A stretch of 64,000 nt of DNA from Actinomadura rifamycini DSM 43936 (GCF_000425065.1 NZ_AULB01000034.1:1-64000), one strand, 5' to 3'. Positions 9,008 through 16,983 are shown, counted from the first letter of the stretch. Numbers and translations: made by a program. The notes: generated from the sequence alone by a model not told the origin.

Positions 9008-10360
9008 TTGAAGCCCCGCGGCGCCGCCCTGCTGGAGCGTTTCCAGCATCCGGCACAGGTCGTCGTCACCGGGTTCGGGATCACCGTCCTGATCGGGACG
9101 GGCCTGCTGTCGCTGCCGTACGCCACCGCCGGCGAGCCGTCCGCCGACCCGGTGGACGCGCTGTTCACCGCGACGTCCGCGGTGTGCCTCACCGGACTGG
9201 TCACCCAGGACCCGGGGACGCACTGGTCGCTGTTCGGCGAGCTGGTGATCATGGGGTGCATGCAGGTCGGCGGCCTCGGCTTGATGACGGTGGCGACGCT
9301 GTTCGGGATCCTGCTGTCCGGACGGGTGGGGCTGCGCGCGCGCATGGCGGCCCAGGCCGAGACGAAGACGCTCCAGATGACGGACGTACGCCGCGTCGTG
9401 CGCAACGTCGTGCTGTTCAGCCTGACGTGCGAGGCGGTGGTCGCGGCCGTGCTGGCGGTCCGCCTCGCGCAGAAGTACGACGAGCCCTGGTTCCGCGCCG
9501 TCTACTTCGGTGCGTGGCATGCGGTGTCGGCGTTCAACAACGCGGGGCTGGCGCTGTGGCCGGACAGCCTCACGCGGTTCGTCGGCGACCCGTGGATGTG
9601 CCTGCCGATCTGCGCGGCCGTCGTGGTCGGCGGGCTCGGCTTCCCGGTGGTGTTCGAGCTGGCGCGCCGGTGGCGGCGCCCCCGCACGTGGTCGATCCTG
9701 ACGCGCGTCACCGTCGGGACGACGACGGTCCTGTTCGTCGCCGGCGCGCTCGTCCTCACGGCGCTGGAGTGGAACAACGTCGAGACGCTGGGCACGCGGC
9801 CGCGCCCGACGCGGTGGCTGGCGGGCGTCGTGCTGTCGGTGATGCCCCGCAGCGGCGGGTTCAACAGCGTGGACACGTCGGCGCTGCGGCCGGAGAGCTG
9901 GCTGGTGACGGACGTCCTGATGTTCATCGGCGGCGGCAGCGCGGGCACCGCGGGCGGGATCAAGGTGACGACGTTCGGGCTGCTGGCGTTCGTCCTGTGG
10001 GCGGAGATGCGCGGGGACGCGCACGTCAACGTGGGGCCGCGGCGGCTGCCGGCGGGGACGCCGCGGCAGGCGATGGCGATCGTCATGCTGAGCGCCGGGC
10101 TCGTGACGGTCGCGACGATCGTCCTGATGGCGCTGACGGGCCACACCCTCGACCGGGTGCTGTTCGAGGTGGTGTCGGCGACCGCGACGGTGGGGCTCTC
10201 CACGGGGATCACGGGGGATCTGCCGCTGTCGGGCGAGGTGATGCTGGTCGTGCTGATGTTCGTCGGGCGCATCGGCCCGCTGACCTTGGCGACGGCGCTC
10301 GCGCTTCGCAAGCGCACGAGGCGGTACGAACTCCCGGAGGAGCGGCCCATCGTCGGCTGA
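9008..10360 (+). CDS. TrkH/KtrB-type potassium transporter, membrane subunit
   Basis: A 450-residue integral membrane protein of the Trk/Ktr/HKT superfamily, which moves K+ (often with Na+) through a four-fold pseudo-symmetric pore. Selectivity-loop segments are visible (ATSAVCLTGLV, SAFNNAGLAL, MPRSGGFNSVD, SATATVGLSTGI), each with the pore glycine. Many hydrophobic helices separate them. The TTG start at 9008 follows GCGGGGGCGG. The partner RCK subunit follows at 10524. The last ten codons are duplicated 171 bases downstream (see the repeat entry). Confidence 0.92.
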   Translation: MKPRGAALLERFQHPAQVVVTGFGITVLIGTGLLSLPYATAGEPSADPVDALFTATSAVCLTGLVTQDPGTHWSLFGELVIMGCMQVGGLGLMTVATLFGILLSGRVGLRARMAAQAETKTLQMTDVRRVVRNVVLFSLTCEAVVAAVLAVRLAQKYDEPWFRAVYFGAWHAVSAFNNAGLALWPDSLTRFVGDPWMCLPICAAVVVGGLGFPVVFELARRWRRPRTWSILTRVTVGTTTVLFVAGALVLTALEWNNVETLGTRPRPTRWLAGVVLSVMPRSGGFNSVDTSALRPESWLVTDVLMFIGGGSAGTAGGIKVTTFGLLAFVLWAEMRGDAHVNVGPRRLPAGTPRQAMAIVMLSAGLVTVATIVLMALTGHTLDRVLFEVVSATATVGLSTGITGDLPLSGEVMLVVLMFVGRIGPLTLATALALRKRTRRYELPEERPIVG

Positions 10361-10533
10361 GCCGCGCTCCGGCCGCGTACGGGCGCCTGCGGCCCGCGTG
10401 CGCGGTCCCGCGCCCGCCGGGCGGTGGTGCCGGCACCGGTGCCGTGCCGGTAGCTTCACGTGCCGGAGCGGTTCCGGCATCCGCGCGTCCGGCACCGCGA
10501 ACTACCGGAGGAGCGACCCACCGTTGGCTGACA
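10328..10533 (+). repeat. Duplicated tail of the trkH-like gene
   Basis: The 3' end of the transporter gene (10328-10361, encoding ELPEERPIVG and TGA) recurs at 10499-10532 with few changes, encoding ELPEERPTVG and TGA in the same register, exactly 171 bases later. The second copy supplies the GGAGGAG ribosome site and the TTG start of the RCK gene. It looks like a remnant of a tandem gene or 3'-end duplication. Confidence 0.85.
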
Positions 10534-11186
10534 GCAGAAGAGATCCCGTCGTGGTGATCGGCCTCGGCCGCTTCGGCACCGCGCTCTCGCTCGAACTGGC
10601 CGAGCGCGGCACCGAGGTGCTCGCGATCGATCACCGGCCCAAGGTCGTCCAGGCGCTGTCGGGGCGGCTGACGCACATCGCCGCCGCCGACTCCACCGAC
10701 ATCGACGCCCTCCGCGAGCTGGGCGTCGGCGAGTTCTACCGGGGCGTCGTCGCGATCGGCGGCGACCTCGAGGCCAGCATCCTGACGACGTCGCACCTGG
10801 TGGAGCTGGGTGTGGACAACATCTGGGCCAAGGCCGTCACGCACCAGCACAAGCGCATCCTGGAGCGGATCGGCGCCCACCACATCGTGCTGCCCGAGCA
10901 CGACATGGGCGAGCGCGTCGCGCACCTCGTCAGCGGCCGGATGCTCGACTACGTCGAGGTCGACGAGGACTTCGCGCTCGTGAAGACGCATCCGCCGCAG
11001 GACATCGAGGGCGTGCCGCTGGGCGAGACGCGGCTGCGGTCCCGGCACGGCGTCACGGTGGTGTGCGTGAAGTCGCCGGGCGAGCAGTTCACGTACGCGA
11101 CGGCCGACACAGTCCTGCAGTACAGCGACGTGATCCTGGTGGCGGGCCCGATCGCGAAGGTCGAGAGCTTCGCCGAGCGCGTCTGA
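10524..11186 (+). CDS. TrkA/KtrA-type RCK potassium-channel regulatory subunit
   Basis: A 220-residue cytosolic regulator with an N-terminal Rossmann RCK_N domain (VVVIGLGRFGTALSLELAERG, acidic residue after the second strand in LAIDHRP) that binds NAD(H) or ATP/ADP, and an RCK_C domain in the last 80 residues. It gates the TrkH/KtrB pore encoded upstream. The TTG at 10524 is chosen because GGAGGAG lies about 12 bases upstream and the product begins ADSRRDPVVVIG; the longer frame from 10398 has no family similarity. Confidence 0.92.
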   Translation: MADSRRDPVVVIGLGRFGTALSLELAERGTEVLAIDHRPKVVQALSGRLTHIAAADSTDIDALRELGVGEFYRGVVAIGGDLEASILTTSHLVELGVDNIWAKAVTHQHKRILERIGAHHIVLPEHDMGERVAHLVSGRMLDYVEVDEDFALVKTHPPQDIEGVPLGETRLRSRHGVTVVCVKSPGEQFTYATADTVLQYSDVILVAGPIAKVESFAERV

Positions 11187-11462
11187 CGTCCCGTTCGTCC
11201 GTCCGGTGTGGACGGTGGCGGGGGCTGGGGATAACCGCGATCCTTGGGGATTACCTGGGGATGACGCCGCCGCGGCGCCGTCCCCAGGGGTGTGGAGCAA
11301 GTTATCCACAGATTGTGGACGGCGGGTGTGTGCAGTCCATCGACCAGCGAGAACAAGCGTTTCCCCAGCAGGAGGGCCCTGTGGAGATCCGGAGGCGACG
11401 CTGCGTCACCGGTTGTCCACCCCTGGGGACGAGCGTTATCCACAACCTGTGGACATTCGTGT
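11187..11462. other. Non-coding island with DnaA-box-like dyads (first cluster)
   Basis: Between the RCK gene and a minus-strand gene. Full dyads TTATCCACA-N-NTGTGGA lie at 11302-11319 and 11436-11453; an 8-of-9 box TTGTCCACC at 11412-11420; a one-mismatch inverted box TGGGGATAA at 11226-11234; several other TGGGGAT and TCCCCAG motifs fall between. The open frames here (to 151 residues) have no credible product. The layout looks like a DnaA-binding region outside oriC; this is inference. Confidence 0.6.
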
Positions 11463-11687
11463 TCATCCGTTGAGTCCGAGGTAGCAGCGGACGGTCCGGA
11501 CGCGGTCGTCCCCGAGGTTCGGCGCCGCCGCGTCGAGCGCGCCGAGCGGTCCCGGGCCGTCCAGCCCGGGGTGCCCGTGCGACCACCACGACCGCAGCGC
11601 GCCCTCCAGCCGGTGCCAGGCGCGCGGCGTGGCCTCCGCCAGGCCGTCCAGGACCCGTTCGGCCGCCTGGACCCGCTCACGCACCAC
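11463..11687 (-). CDS. Small protein of unknown function
   Basis: A 74-residue frame starting at GTG 11687, overlapping the 3' end of the upstream gene by 11 bases, which suggests translational coupling. The product is moderately basic with Trp-rich HRLEGALRSWWSHGHPGLDG and ends LGLNG. No family is recognised. The overlap and the codon pattern are the only support; the alternative is that the operon has one gene. Confidence 0.45.
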   Translation of the reverse strand: MVRERVQAAERVLDGLAEATPRAWHRLEGALRSWWSHGHPGLDGPGPLGALDAAAPNLGDDRVRTVRCYLGLNG

Positions 11688-12039
11688 CGGTCCCGTCCGC
11701 GCGGAACTCGTGCACGACCTCGATCGGGCCCACGATGTGCGCGTTGAACTCGTCGAGCTCCTCCGCGGGCACCCACAGCTCCAGGATCGTCCGTCCGCCC
11801 GCCTGCCGGACGGGGTAGCGCGCGGCGAACGCGGCGTCCACCTCGAACCGCGTCACGAACCCCGAGCCGTGCGCCGGGACGTTCCAGTCCCGCGCGATCT
11901 TGATCGCGTACTCCTCGGTGAGGACGGGGTAGAAGATCGGCTGCTCGGGCAGCCGCGGCGGCCACGCGCGCCAGTCGGCGGCGCGCAGCAGGTCCAACTC
12001 GGCCGGGCCGACCGGCCGCCACAGCGTCAACGTGCTCAT
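11677..12039 (-). CDS. Conserved small protein annotated elsewhere as ADP-ribosylation/crystallin J1
   Basis: A 120-residue protein starting MSTLTLWRPVGPAELDLL. The core PPRLPEQPIFYPVLTEEYAIKIARDWNVP and the stretch GFVTRFEVDAAFAARYPV are recalled from a widespread actinobacterial and proteobacterial family usually labelled ADP-ribosylation/crystallin J1, although it has no demonstrated enzymatic role. No signal peptide or membrane segment. The 3' end overlaps the next minus-strand gene. Confidence 0.7.
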   Translation of the reverse strand: MSTLTLWRPVGPAELDLLRAADWRAWPPRLPEQPIFYPVLTEEYAIKIARDWNVPAHGSGFVTRFEVDAAFAARYPVRQAGGRTILELWVPAEELDEFNAHIVGPIEVVHEFRADGTGGA

Positions 12040-12094
12040 CGCCCGAGTCTGTCCGGACGGGCGGCCGGCGGTCGACCGATTTAGCTATTCAAAC

Positions 12095-12124
12095 TTGACC
12101 ACCAGCGCGCCGTCGGCCTACGCT
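12095..12124 (+). promoter_or_regulatory. Probable leaderless promoter of the VOC gene
   Basis: TTGACC (12095-12100), 18-base spacer, TACGCT (12119-12124), then seven bases to the ATG at 12132. The geometry predicts transcription starting at or next to the start codon, and no ribosome site precedes the ATG, as in many actinomycete leaderless genes. Confidence 0.6.
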
Positions 12125-12131
12125 CGCCGCC

Positions 12132-12851
12132 ATGGGCCAGAAGACGATACCGATCTTTCCGTGCCGATCGATCGGCGACACCTGGGACTTCTACAAGGCG
12201 CTGGGATTCGAGCAGACGTCCTGGCAGACCCGTCCCAACCCTTACCTCTCCGTACGCCACGGTGAGGTAGAGCTCCAGTTCTACGGCTGGAAGAAGCACG
12301 ACCCCGCCGCGTCCATGCACATGTGCTACATCGTCACCGACGACGTGGACGCCCTCTACGAGTCCTTCCGCAGCGGCCTAAAGGAGGCTCTGGGACGGAT
12401 TCCGACGCGCGGCCTGCCCCGTATGGGCGTCCTCAAGGACATGACGTACGGCATGCGGCAGTTCCTGCTCACCGACCCCGACGGCGTGCAGCTCCGCATC
12501 GGCCAGCAGATCTCGGACGATCTCGAACACGCCCCCATCCCCACCGAGCCCGTCGCGAAGGCCCTGCACATGGCCGCCCTCCTGGGCGACTCCAAGGAGG
12601 ACTACAGGGGAGCAGCCAGGATCCTCGACAAGCTCCTCAACGGCACCGAGACCTTGACCCCGCCCCAACACCTCAAGGCCCTCACCATGCGCGCGGACAT
12701 GGCCCTCCACCTCGACGACCCCGAACACGCCCGTACCGTCCTGACGCAAGCGCGCGCGGTGCCGCTCACCGACGAGCAACGCGCCGCCCCGAGCGACGAA
12801 CTGCGCCGTCTGGAAGACCTGGCCGCGTCCTCGGAACTCCCCGCTCCCTGA
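12132..12851 (+). CDS. VOC (glyoxalase/bleomycin-resistance fold) protein with C-terminal helical extension
   Basis: A 239-residue protein. Residues 5-125 form a VOC-type domain (PIFPCRSIGDTWDFYKALGF, then VELQFYGWKKHDPAASMHMCYIVTD and QFLLTDPDGVQLRIGQ). Residues 145-235 are helical with a TPR-like pattern (AARILDKLLNGTETLTPPQHLKALTMRADMALHLDDPEHA). VOC proteins include metal-dependent dioxygenases and drug-binding proteins; the substrate cannot be inferred. A leaderless promoter lies directly upstream. Confidence 0.75.
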   Translation: MGQKTIPIFPCRSIGDTWDFYKALGFEQTSWQTRPNPYLSVRHGEVELQFYGWKKHDPAASMHMCYIVTDDVDALYESFRSGLKEALGRIPTRGLPRMGVLKDMTYGMRQFLLTDPDGVQLRIGQQISDDLEHAPIPTEPVAKALHMAALLGDSKEDYRGAARILDKLLNGTETLTPPQHLKALTMRADMALHLDDPEHARTVLTQARAVPLTDEQRAAPSDELRRLEDLAASSELPAP

Positions 12852-12878
12852 CCGGCCGCCCCGGCACCGGACGGACGG

Positions 12879-13466
12879 TCAGAAGTGCCGGTCGACGATG
12901 GCGCGGGCCGCGCGGCGGGCGGCCGGGACGGTGTCGCGGACGGACTCGAGCGCCGCGGCGGCCATCGTCCCGTCGAGGAGGAGCGTCAGCTCGCGGGCGA
13001 GCGCCCCGGGGTCGCGCGCGCCGGCCGCGTCCGCGAGGTCGCGGACCCACGCGAGGACCGCCCGCTTGTGCTCGGCCGTCGCCCGGTGCACGGCGCCGCC
13101 CGGCACCGACTCGCTCGCCGTGTTGAGGAACACGCACCCGCGGAAACCGCCGTCGTCGCCCGTTCCGTCCCCCGCCCCGACGGCGTCGAACATGCCGACG
13201 AGGCGGTCGCGCGGGTCGTCGCCGGCGGCGTCCGCGGCCTCGCGCAGCATGCGGCGCCACTTGCCGTCCGCCTGGTGCAGGAACGCCAGGACCAGCTCGT
13301 CCTTGGAGCTGAAGTGCGCGTAGAGCGTCGCCTTCGCCACCCCGGACTCGGCGATGACGCGGTCGACGCCGACCCCCCGGATGCCGTGCGCGTAGAACAG
13401 CTCGGCGGCGGTGCGCAGGATCCGGTCCCGGGCGGGTTCGCGCGCGGCCGCCGGGCGGCCCTTCAC
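12879..13466 (-). CDS. TetR-family transcriptional regulator
   Basis: A 195-residue repressor. The HTH is at residues 12-58 (ARDRILRTAAELFYAHGIRGVGVDRVIAESGVAKATLYAHFSSKDELVLAFL). The GTG start overlaps the stop of the upstream SDR gene (GTGA, 4 bases), so the two are translationally coupled. The C-terminal domain presumably binds a small ligand. It probably recognises the palindrome at 14084-14105 and so controls the pair, itself included. Confidence 0.92.
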   Translation of the reverse strand: MKGRPAAAREPARDRILRTAAELFYAHGIRGVGVDRVIAESGVAKATLYAHFSSKDELVLAFLHQADGKWRRMLREAADAAGDDPRDRLVGMFDAVGAGDGTGDDGGFRGCVFLNTASESVPGGAVHRATAEHKRAVLAWVRDLADAAGARDPGALARELTLLLDGTMAAAALESVRDTVPAARRAARAIVDRHF

Positions 13467-14047
13467 CGGCGCGGACGGAGGATCTCGCCCTGCGCCGGCC
13501 CGTCCACGGCCTCGGCGTAGGCCCGCGCGACGTCCGCCGCCGGGGTGCCGTCGGCGCCGTCCATGCCGAGGGCGTCGAGGGTCTCGGAGACCCACCCGGG
13601 GCTGACGGCGTTCACCCGGAGCCCGCGCGGGAGCTCGGCCGCCGCCGTCCGGACGAACGCCTCGAGGCCCGCGTTGACCAGCGCGCCGAACGACGCACCG
13701 GGAACGGGGCGGTCGAAGGCGCCGCTCGTCAGCGTGATCGAGCCGCCGTCCCGCAGGTGCCGGATCGCCCGCCGCGCCAGATGCACCTGCCCCAGCAGCT
13801 TGGCCCGCACGACGTCCGCCGCGTCGGCGTCGGCGTCGAGCGGCGTGAGCGGGGCACTGGCGGCGCAGCACACGACGGCGTCCGCGTCCGGGACGGCCTC
13901 GAACAGCGCGTCGACCGTGGCGGGATCGTCCAGGTCGACGGCGACCGGACCGCGCCGGGACGCCCGGACGACCTCGTGCTTCTCCGCGAGCAGGGCTCCG
14001 ACGGCCGAACCGATCACGCCCGTCGCGCCGATGACGATGACCTTCAT
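13463..14047 (-). CDS. Short-chain dehydrogenase/reductase
   Basis: A 194-residue compact SDR beginning MKVIVIGATGVIGSAVGALLAEKHEV. The nucleotide-binding GxxGxIG is at residues 7-13; a catalytic YxxxK is not evident: the equivalent region reads GASFGALVNAGLEAFVRTAAAELPRGLRVNAVSPGW, so the Tyr appears replaced by Phe and Lys by Ala. The closest general type is the short atypical SDR resembling YciK/short-chain dehydrogenases of about 200 residues. ATG 14047 is chosen for its GAGGAGGGC ribosome site. It heads a two-gene operon with the TetR gene. Confidence 0.8.
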   Translation of the reverse strand: MKVIVIGATGVIGSAVGALLAEKHEVVRASRRGPVAVDLDDPATVDALFEAVPDADAVVCCAASAPLTPLDADADAADVVRAKLLGQVHLARRAIRHLRDGGSITLTSGAFDRPVPGASFGALVNAGLEAFVRTAAAELPRGLRVNAVSPGWVSETLDALGMDGADGTPAADVARAYAEAVDGPAQGEILRPRR

Positions 14048-14083
14048 TGCCCTCCTCGGCATCACGTTCCCGGCAGAGGCAAT

Positions 14084-14105
14084 CTAGACAGACCTGTCTG
14101 TCTAG
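14084..14105. promoter_or_regulatory. TetR-type operator of the SDR-TetR pair
   Basis: A perfect dyad with 9-base arms CTAGACAGA and TCTGTCTAG around CCTG, located 37 bases upstream of the SDR start. The size and symmetry are those of TetR-family operators, and the gene pair encodes a TetR protein, so autoregulation is likely. Confidence 0.85.
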
Positions 14106-14823
14106 GTCAAGCCCGTGCAGGTGGTCGGAAGAAAGTGCGTCCGACGGCCCGCGTGGCGGGTGCGGACTGGGGACAGAGCTGGGGATTATCGGTGGACGAC
14201 GTTGTCCACCGACTTCGCCCGCCTGTGGACCGAGTTTGTCCACAGCCTGTGCAACCGGCCGGTCGCAAGGCGTCACAACACGGCAACGGTCGAGGTGAGA
14301 GCGTTATCCACGCTGTGGACGGGCGGGCATGGGGTTGGGGACGAACCTGGGGAAGAATGGTGGACGGCGAGCGGGCCGGAGATCCCCAGGGTGTGCACAG
14401 AAGTTATCCACAGGCTGTGGACGATGCATGTGGGCACCCGGTCATCTGAATACCTGTGGAGATGACTCGCCCGAGCGTCGGAAGGCGTGCGAAACTGCGC
14501 CCAGCCTGGGGATTTCCTGTGGAGAAGATGCCCGCATGCGCTGGTCGCGAAGGGGGCGGCCCGTTCGGAAAGTTATCCACAGTTTGTGGATGGTGGGCGG
14601 TGCGCGAACCACTGGTGGTTCGCTGGGGCACGGATCGGCGGGACGGCCCGTGCACCGAGCACGCGGCCCCGGCGGGCCCGCGCGCAGACCGGCGAGCACC
14701 GGTCGCGCACGGGGGCGACCCGCCGGGGGGAGGCCCGGCGAGCGGTGCGAGGGGGGAAGAGATGACGGCTCGACCCGGCCGCGGGCGGCCCGCGGCGGCG
14801 CGCGACATTCCGGCACTGACCTG
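14106..14823. other. Non-coding island with DnaA-box-like dyads (second cluster)
   Basis: A 700-base gap without a credible gene. Dyads or boxes: TTGTCCACC at 14202-14210, TTGTCCACA at 14236-14244 within a dyad to 14253, TTATCCACG at 14304-14312, TTATCCACA dyads at 14404-14421 and 14573-14590. TGGGGAT-type near-boxes at about 14180, 14337, 14350 and 14508 add to the density. About 300 bases at the right end (14600-14820) hold no motif I can name. Confidence 0.6.
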
Positions 14824-14837
14824 CGAACATATGTTCG
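14824..14837. promoter_or_regulatory. LexA (SOS) box
   Basis: CGAACATATGTTCG is a perfect palindrome matching the Gram-positive/actinobacterial LexA consensus CGAAC-N4-GTTCG. It is centred 31 bases before the ATG of the DUF6504 gene, in the position of its core promoter, so that gene should be DNA-damage inducible. Confidence 0.9.
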
Positions 14838-14861
14838 ACCGCGTGATAGGGTCCCGGATCC

Positions 14862-15095
14862 ATGGGGCAGTTGCTGAACGAGCCGGTCCGCGCCGAGCAC
14901 GACCCGGCCGGACGGCTCACCGCGTACGAATGGCGGGGGTCGCGCTATGCGGTGCAGGAGGTGCTGAAGACGTACGGCTCGCCCGGCGACGGCCGGGTCT
15001 ACCGGGTCCGCGTCACCGGCGCCGACGGGGTGGCCGTCGCGGAGCTCGGCCGTGACCGGGACCGCTGGCGGCTCCGCACCGTCTTCTCCGCCTGA
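14862..15095 (+). CDS. DUF6504-type small protein, SOS controlled
   Basis: A 77-residue protein: MGQLLNEPVRAEHDPAGRL, then YEWRGSRYAVQEVLKTYG and DRWRLRTVF at the end. This matches my recollection of DUF6504, which in many actinomycetes accompanies the translesion genes imuA', imuB (DNA polymerase Y-like) and dnaE2. Here it stands alone, with a LexA box at its promoter that independently supports a DNA-damage role. The molecular function is unknown. Confidence 0.75.
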   Translation: MGQLLNEPVRAEHDPAGRLTAYEWRGSRYAVQEVLKTYGSPGDGRVYRVRVTGADGVAVAELGRDRDRWRLRTVFSA

Positions 15096-15156
15096 CCCGC
15101 CGCGGGCGGCCGCCGCGCGCGGAGCCGCCCCCCGCCCGCCGCACGGGCCCGACCGG

Positions 15157-15993
15157 GTGAGCTGGACGCGGGTCCACGGCGTGCAGGGCAGCCCGCTCGA
15201 CCTGCTGACCGCCCGCATCGGGCACCGGCACTACGCGCCGCACGTCCACGACGAGTACGCCATCGGGGTGACCGTCGACGGCGTCGAGACGATGCGGTAC
15301 CGCGGCGAGAACGTCTACTCGGGGGCGGGCACCCTGGTCGTGATCGAACCCGGCGAGGCGCACACCGGCGGCCCGGCACGGCCGGAGGGCTTCGCGTACC
15401 TCGCCCTGTACCCGGCCGCCGAGCTGCTGCGGGCGGTCGCGCCGGGGGCCGCGGAGCCGCACTTCCGGGAGCCGATCATCGACGACCCGGCGGTGGCGGA
15501 CGCGCTGCGGCGCGCCCACCGCGCCCTGCGCGCCGGCGACGACCCGCTGGAGGCCGAGACCCGGCTGCTGGAGATGTTCGGCGCGCTGGTCCGGCGGCAC
15601 GCGATCCCGCGCACCGGCGGCCCCGCGGCCGGACGTCCGGGTCCGGGGGCCGCGCGGATCGCGCGGAGCGTCGCCGAGCGCCTCGCCGGCGAGCTGATCC
15701 GGCCGCCGCCGCTCGCCGAGGTCGCCGCCGACCTCGGCCTGTCGCGCTACCAGGCGCTCCGCGCGTTCCGCGACGTCATGGGCATGCCGCCGTACGCCTG
15801 GCTGGCGCAGCACCGGGTGTCGCGGGCCCGCGCCCTCCTCGACGCGGGGCACCGTCCGGCCGACGCCGCGGCGCTCGTCGGCTTCGCCGACCAGGCGCAC
15901 CTCACCCGCTGGTTCCGCCGGGTCCTCGGGGTCACCCCCGGCGCGTACCGCAACAGCGTTCAAGACCCCGCCGCGCGCCCCGCCGCATCCTGA
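15157..15993 (+). CDS. AraC-family transcriptional regulator
   Basis: About 278 residues if translation starts at GTG 15157 (SWTRVHGVQGSPLDLLTARIGHRHYAPHVHDEYAIG); an upstream GTG at 15052 would add 35 low-complexity residues overlapping the previous gene and is less likely. The N-terminal half is a cupin-type AraC sensing domain (YAPHVHDEYAIG, EPGEAHTGG); the C-terminal half has the double HTH (LAEVAADLGLSRYQALRAFRDVMGMPPYAWLAQHRVSRARALL, then AALVGFADQAHLTRWFRRVLGVTPGAYR). It lies just before an EamA exporter gene, its likely target. Confidence 0.88.
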   Translation: MSWTRVHGVQGSPLDLLTARIGHRHYAPHVHDEYAIGVTVDGVETMRYRGENVYSGAGTLVVIEPGEAHTGGPARPEGFAYLALYPAAELLRAVAPGAAEPHFREPIIDDPAVADALRRAHRALRAGDDPLEAETRLLEMFGALVRRHAIPRTGGPAAGRPGPGAARIARSVAERLAGELIRPPPLAEVAADLGLSRYQALRAFRDVMGMPPYAWLAQHRVSRARALLDAGHRPADAAALVGFADQAHLTRWFRRVLGVTPGAYRNSVQDPAARPAAS

Positions 15994-16041
15994 GACCGCG
16001 CCCGGAACCGTCCGGGCGCACGACGGAACATGGAGGTCGTG

Positions 16042-16965
16042 GTGAGTCGCCGCGGTTGGGTGCTGTTCGCCCTGATGTGCGTGTTGTGGGGCATCCCCTA
16101 CCTGCTGATCAAAGTGGCGGTCGACGAGGTGTCGGTGGCCGTCGTGGTGTTCGCGCGGACGGCGCTGGGCGCGGCCGTGCTGCTGCCGCTCGCGTTCCGG
16201 TCGGGCGGTTTCGGCGCGGTGCGGCGCCACTGGCGCCCGCTCCTCGCGTTCACCGCCCTGGAGATCCTCGGGCCGTGGGCGCTGCTCTCCGACGCCGAGC
16301 AGCAGCTGACCAGCTCCATGACGGGGCTGCTCATCGCCGCGGTCCCGATCGTCGGGGTGGTGCTCGCCCGCGGCACCGGCGACGCCGAACGGCTCGGGCC
16401 CGTCCGGTGGGCGGGCCTGCTGGTCGGGCTCGCGGGCGTCGCCGTGCTCGCCGCCCCGCACCTCGAGGGCGGCAGCGCGTGGGCGATCGGCGAAATCATG
16501 CTGGTCGTCCTCGGCTACTCGATCGCCCCCATGATCGCGCTGCGCCGCCTGCAGGACGTCCCGAGCATGCAGCTGTCGGCGTCCTCCCTCGGCATCGCGG
16601 CGCTGGTCTACGCCGGGCCGGCCGCGTTCACGCTGCCCGCGGAGCCGCCGAGCGGCGCGACCGTCGCGGCCCTCGTCGCGCTCGGCCTCGTCTGCACCGC
16701 CCTCGCGTTCACGGTGTTCTTCGAACTGATCCGCGAGGTCGGCGCGTCTCGCGGAATGGTGTTCACGTACGTGAACCCCGCGGTCGCGGTCGTCGCGGGC
16801 GTCATGTTCCTCGACGAGCCCCTCACCGCCACGATCATCGCGTCCTTCGTGCTCATCCTCGGCGGCTCCGTCCTCGCCACCGCCCGCCGCGACCCCGACC
16901 CCCCGGACGCCCCGGCCCCCGCGACTCCCCCGCCCGCCCGAACCGAATCCCCCGACCCCGCCTGA
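16042..16965 (+). CDS. EamA/DMT-family transporter
   Basis: A ten-helix drug/metabolite transporter of about 307 residues with two EamA repeats (residues 5-135 and 145-285). The second contains FTYVNPAVAVVAGVMFLDEPLTATIIASFVLILGG, typical of the family. GTG 16042 is preferred to ATG 16030 because GGAGG lies five bases before the GTG and inside the longer frame. Such proteins export amino acids or metabolites; the substrate is unknown. The neighbouring AraC gene may regulate it. Confidence 0.85.
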   Translation: MSRRGWVLFALMCVLWGIPYLLIKVAVDEVSVAVVVFARTALGAAVLLPLAFRSGGFGAVRRHWRPLLAFTALEILGPWALLSDAEQQLTSSMTGLLIAAVPIVGVVLARGTGDAERLGPVRWAGLLVGLAGVAVLAAPHLEGGSAWAIGEIMLVVLGYSIAPMIALRRLQDVPSMQLSASSLGIAALVYAGPAAFTLPAEPPSGATVAALVALGLVCTALAFTVFFELIREVGASRGMVFTYVNPAVAVVAGVMFLDEPLTATIIASFVLILGGSVLATARRDPDPPDAPAPATPPPARTESPDPA

Positions 16966-16983
16966 CGCCCTGCCCGCCCCGGC

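Noticed and set aside
11206..11747. Open frames of 90-150 codons across the first DnaA-like island
   Set aside because: Composition is driven by repeated TCCAC and TGTGG motifs, with no ribosome site and no recognisable product.
16761..16776. GTTCACGTACGTGAAC palindrome resembling parS
   Set aside because: It has a different centre from GTTTCACGTGAAAC and lies in the codons for FTYVN in the EamA gene; likely coincidence.
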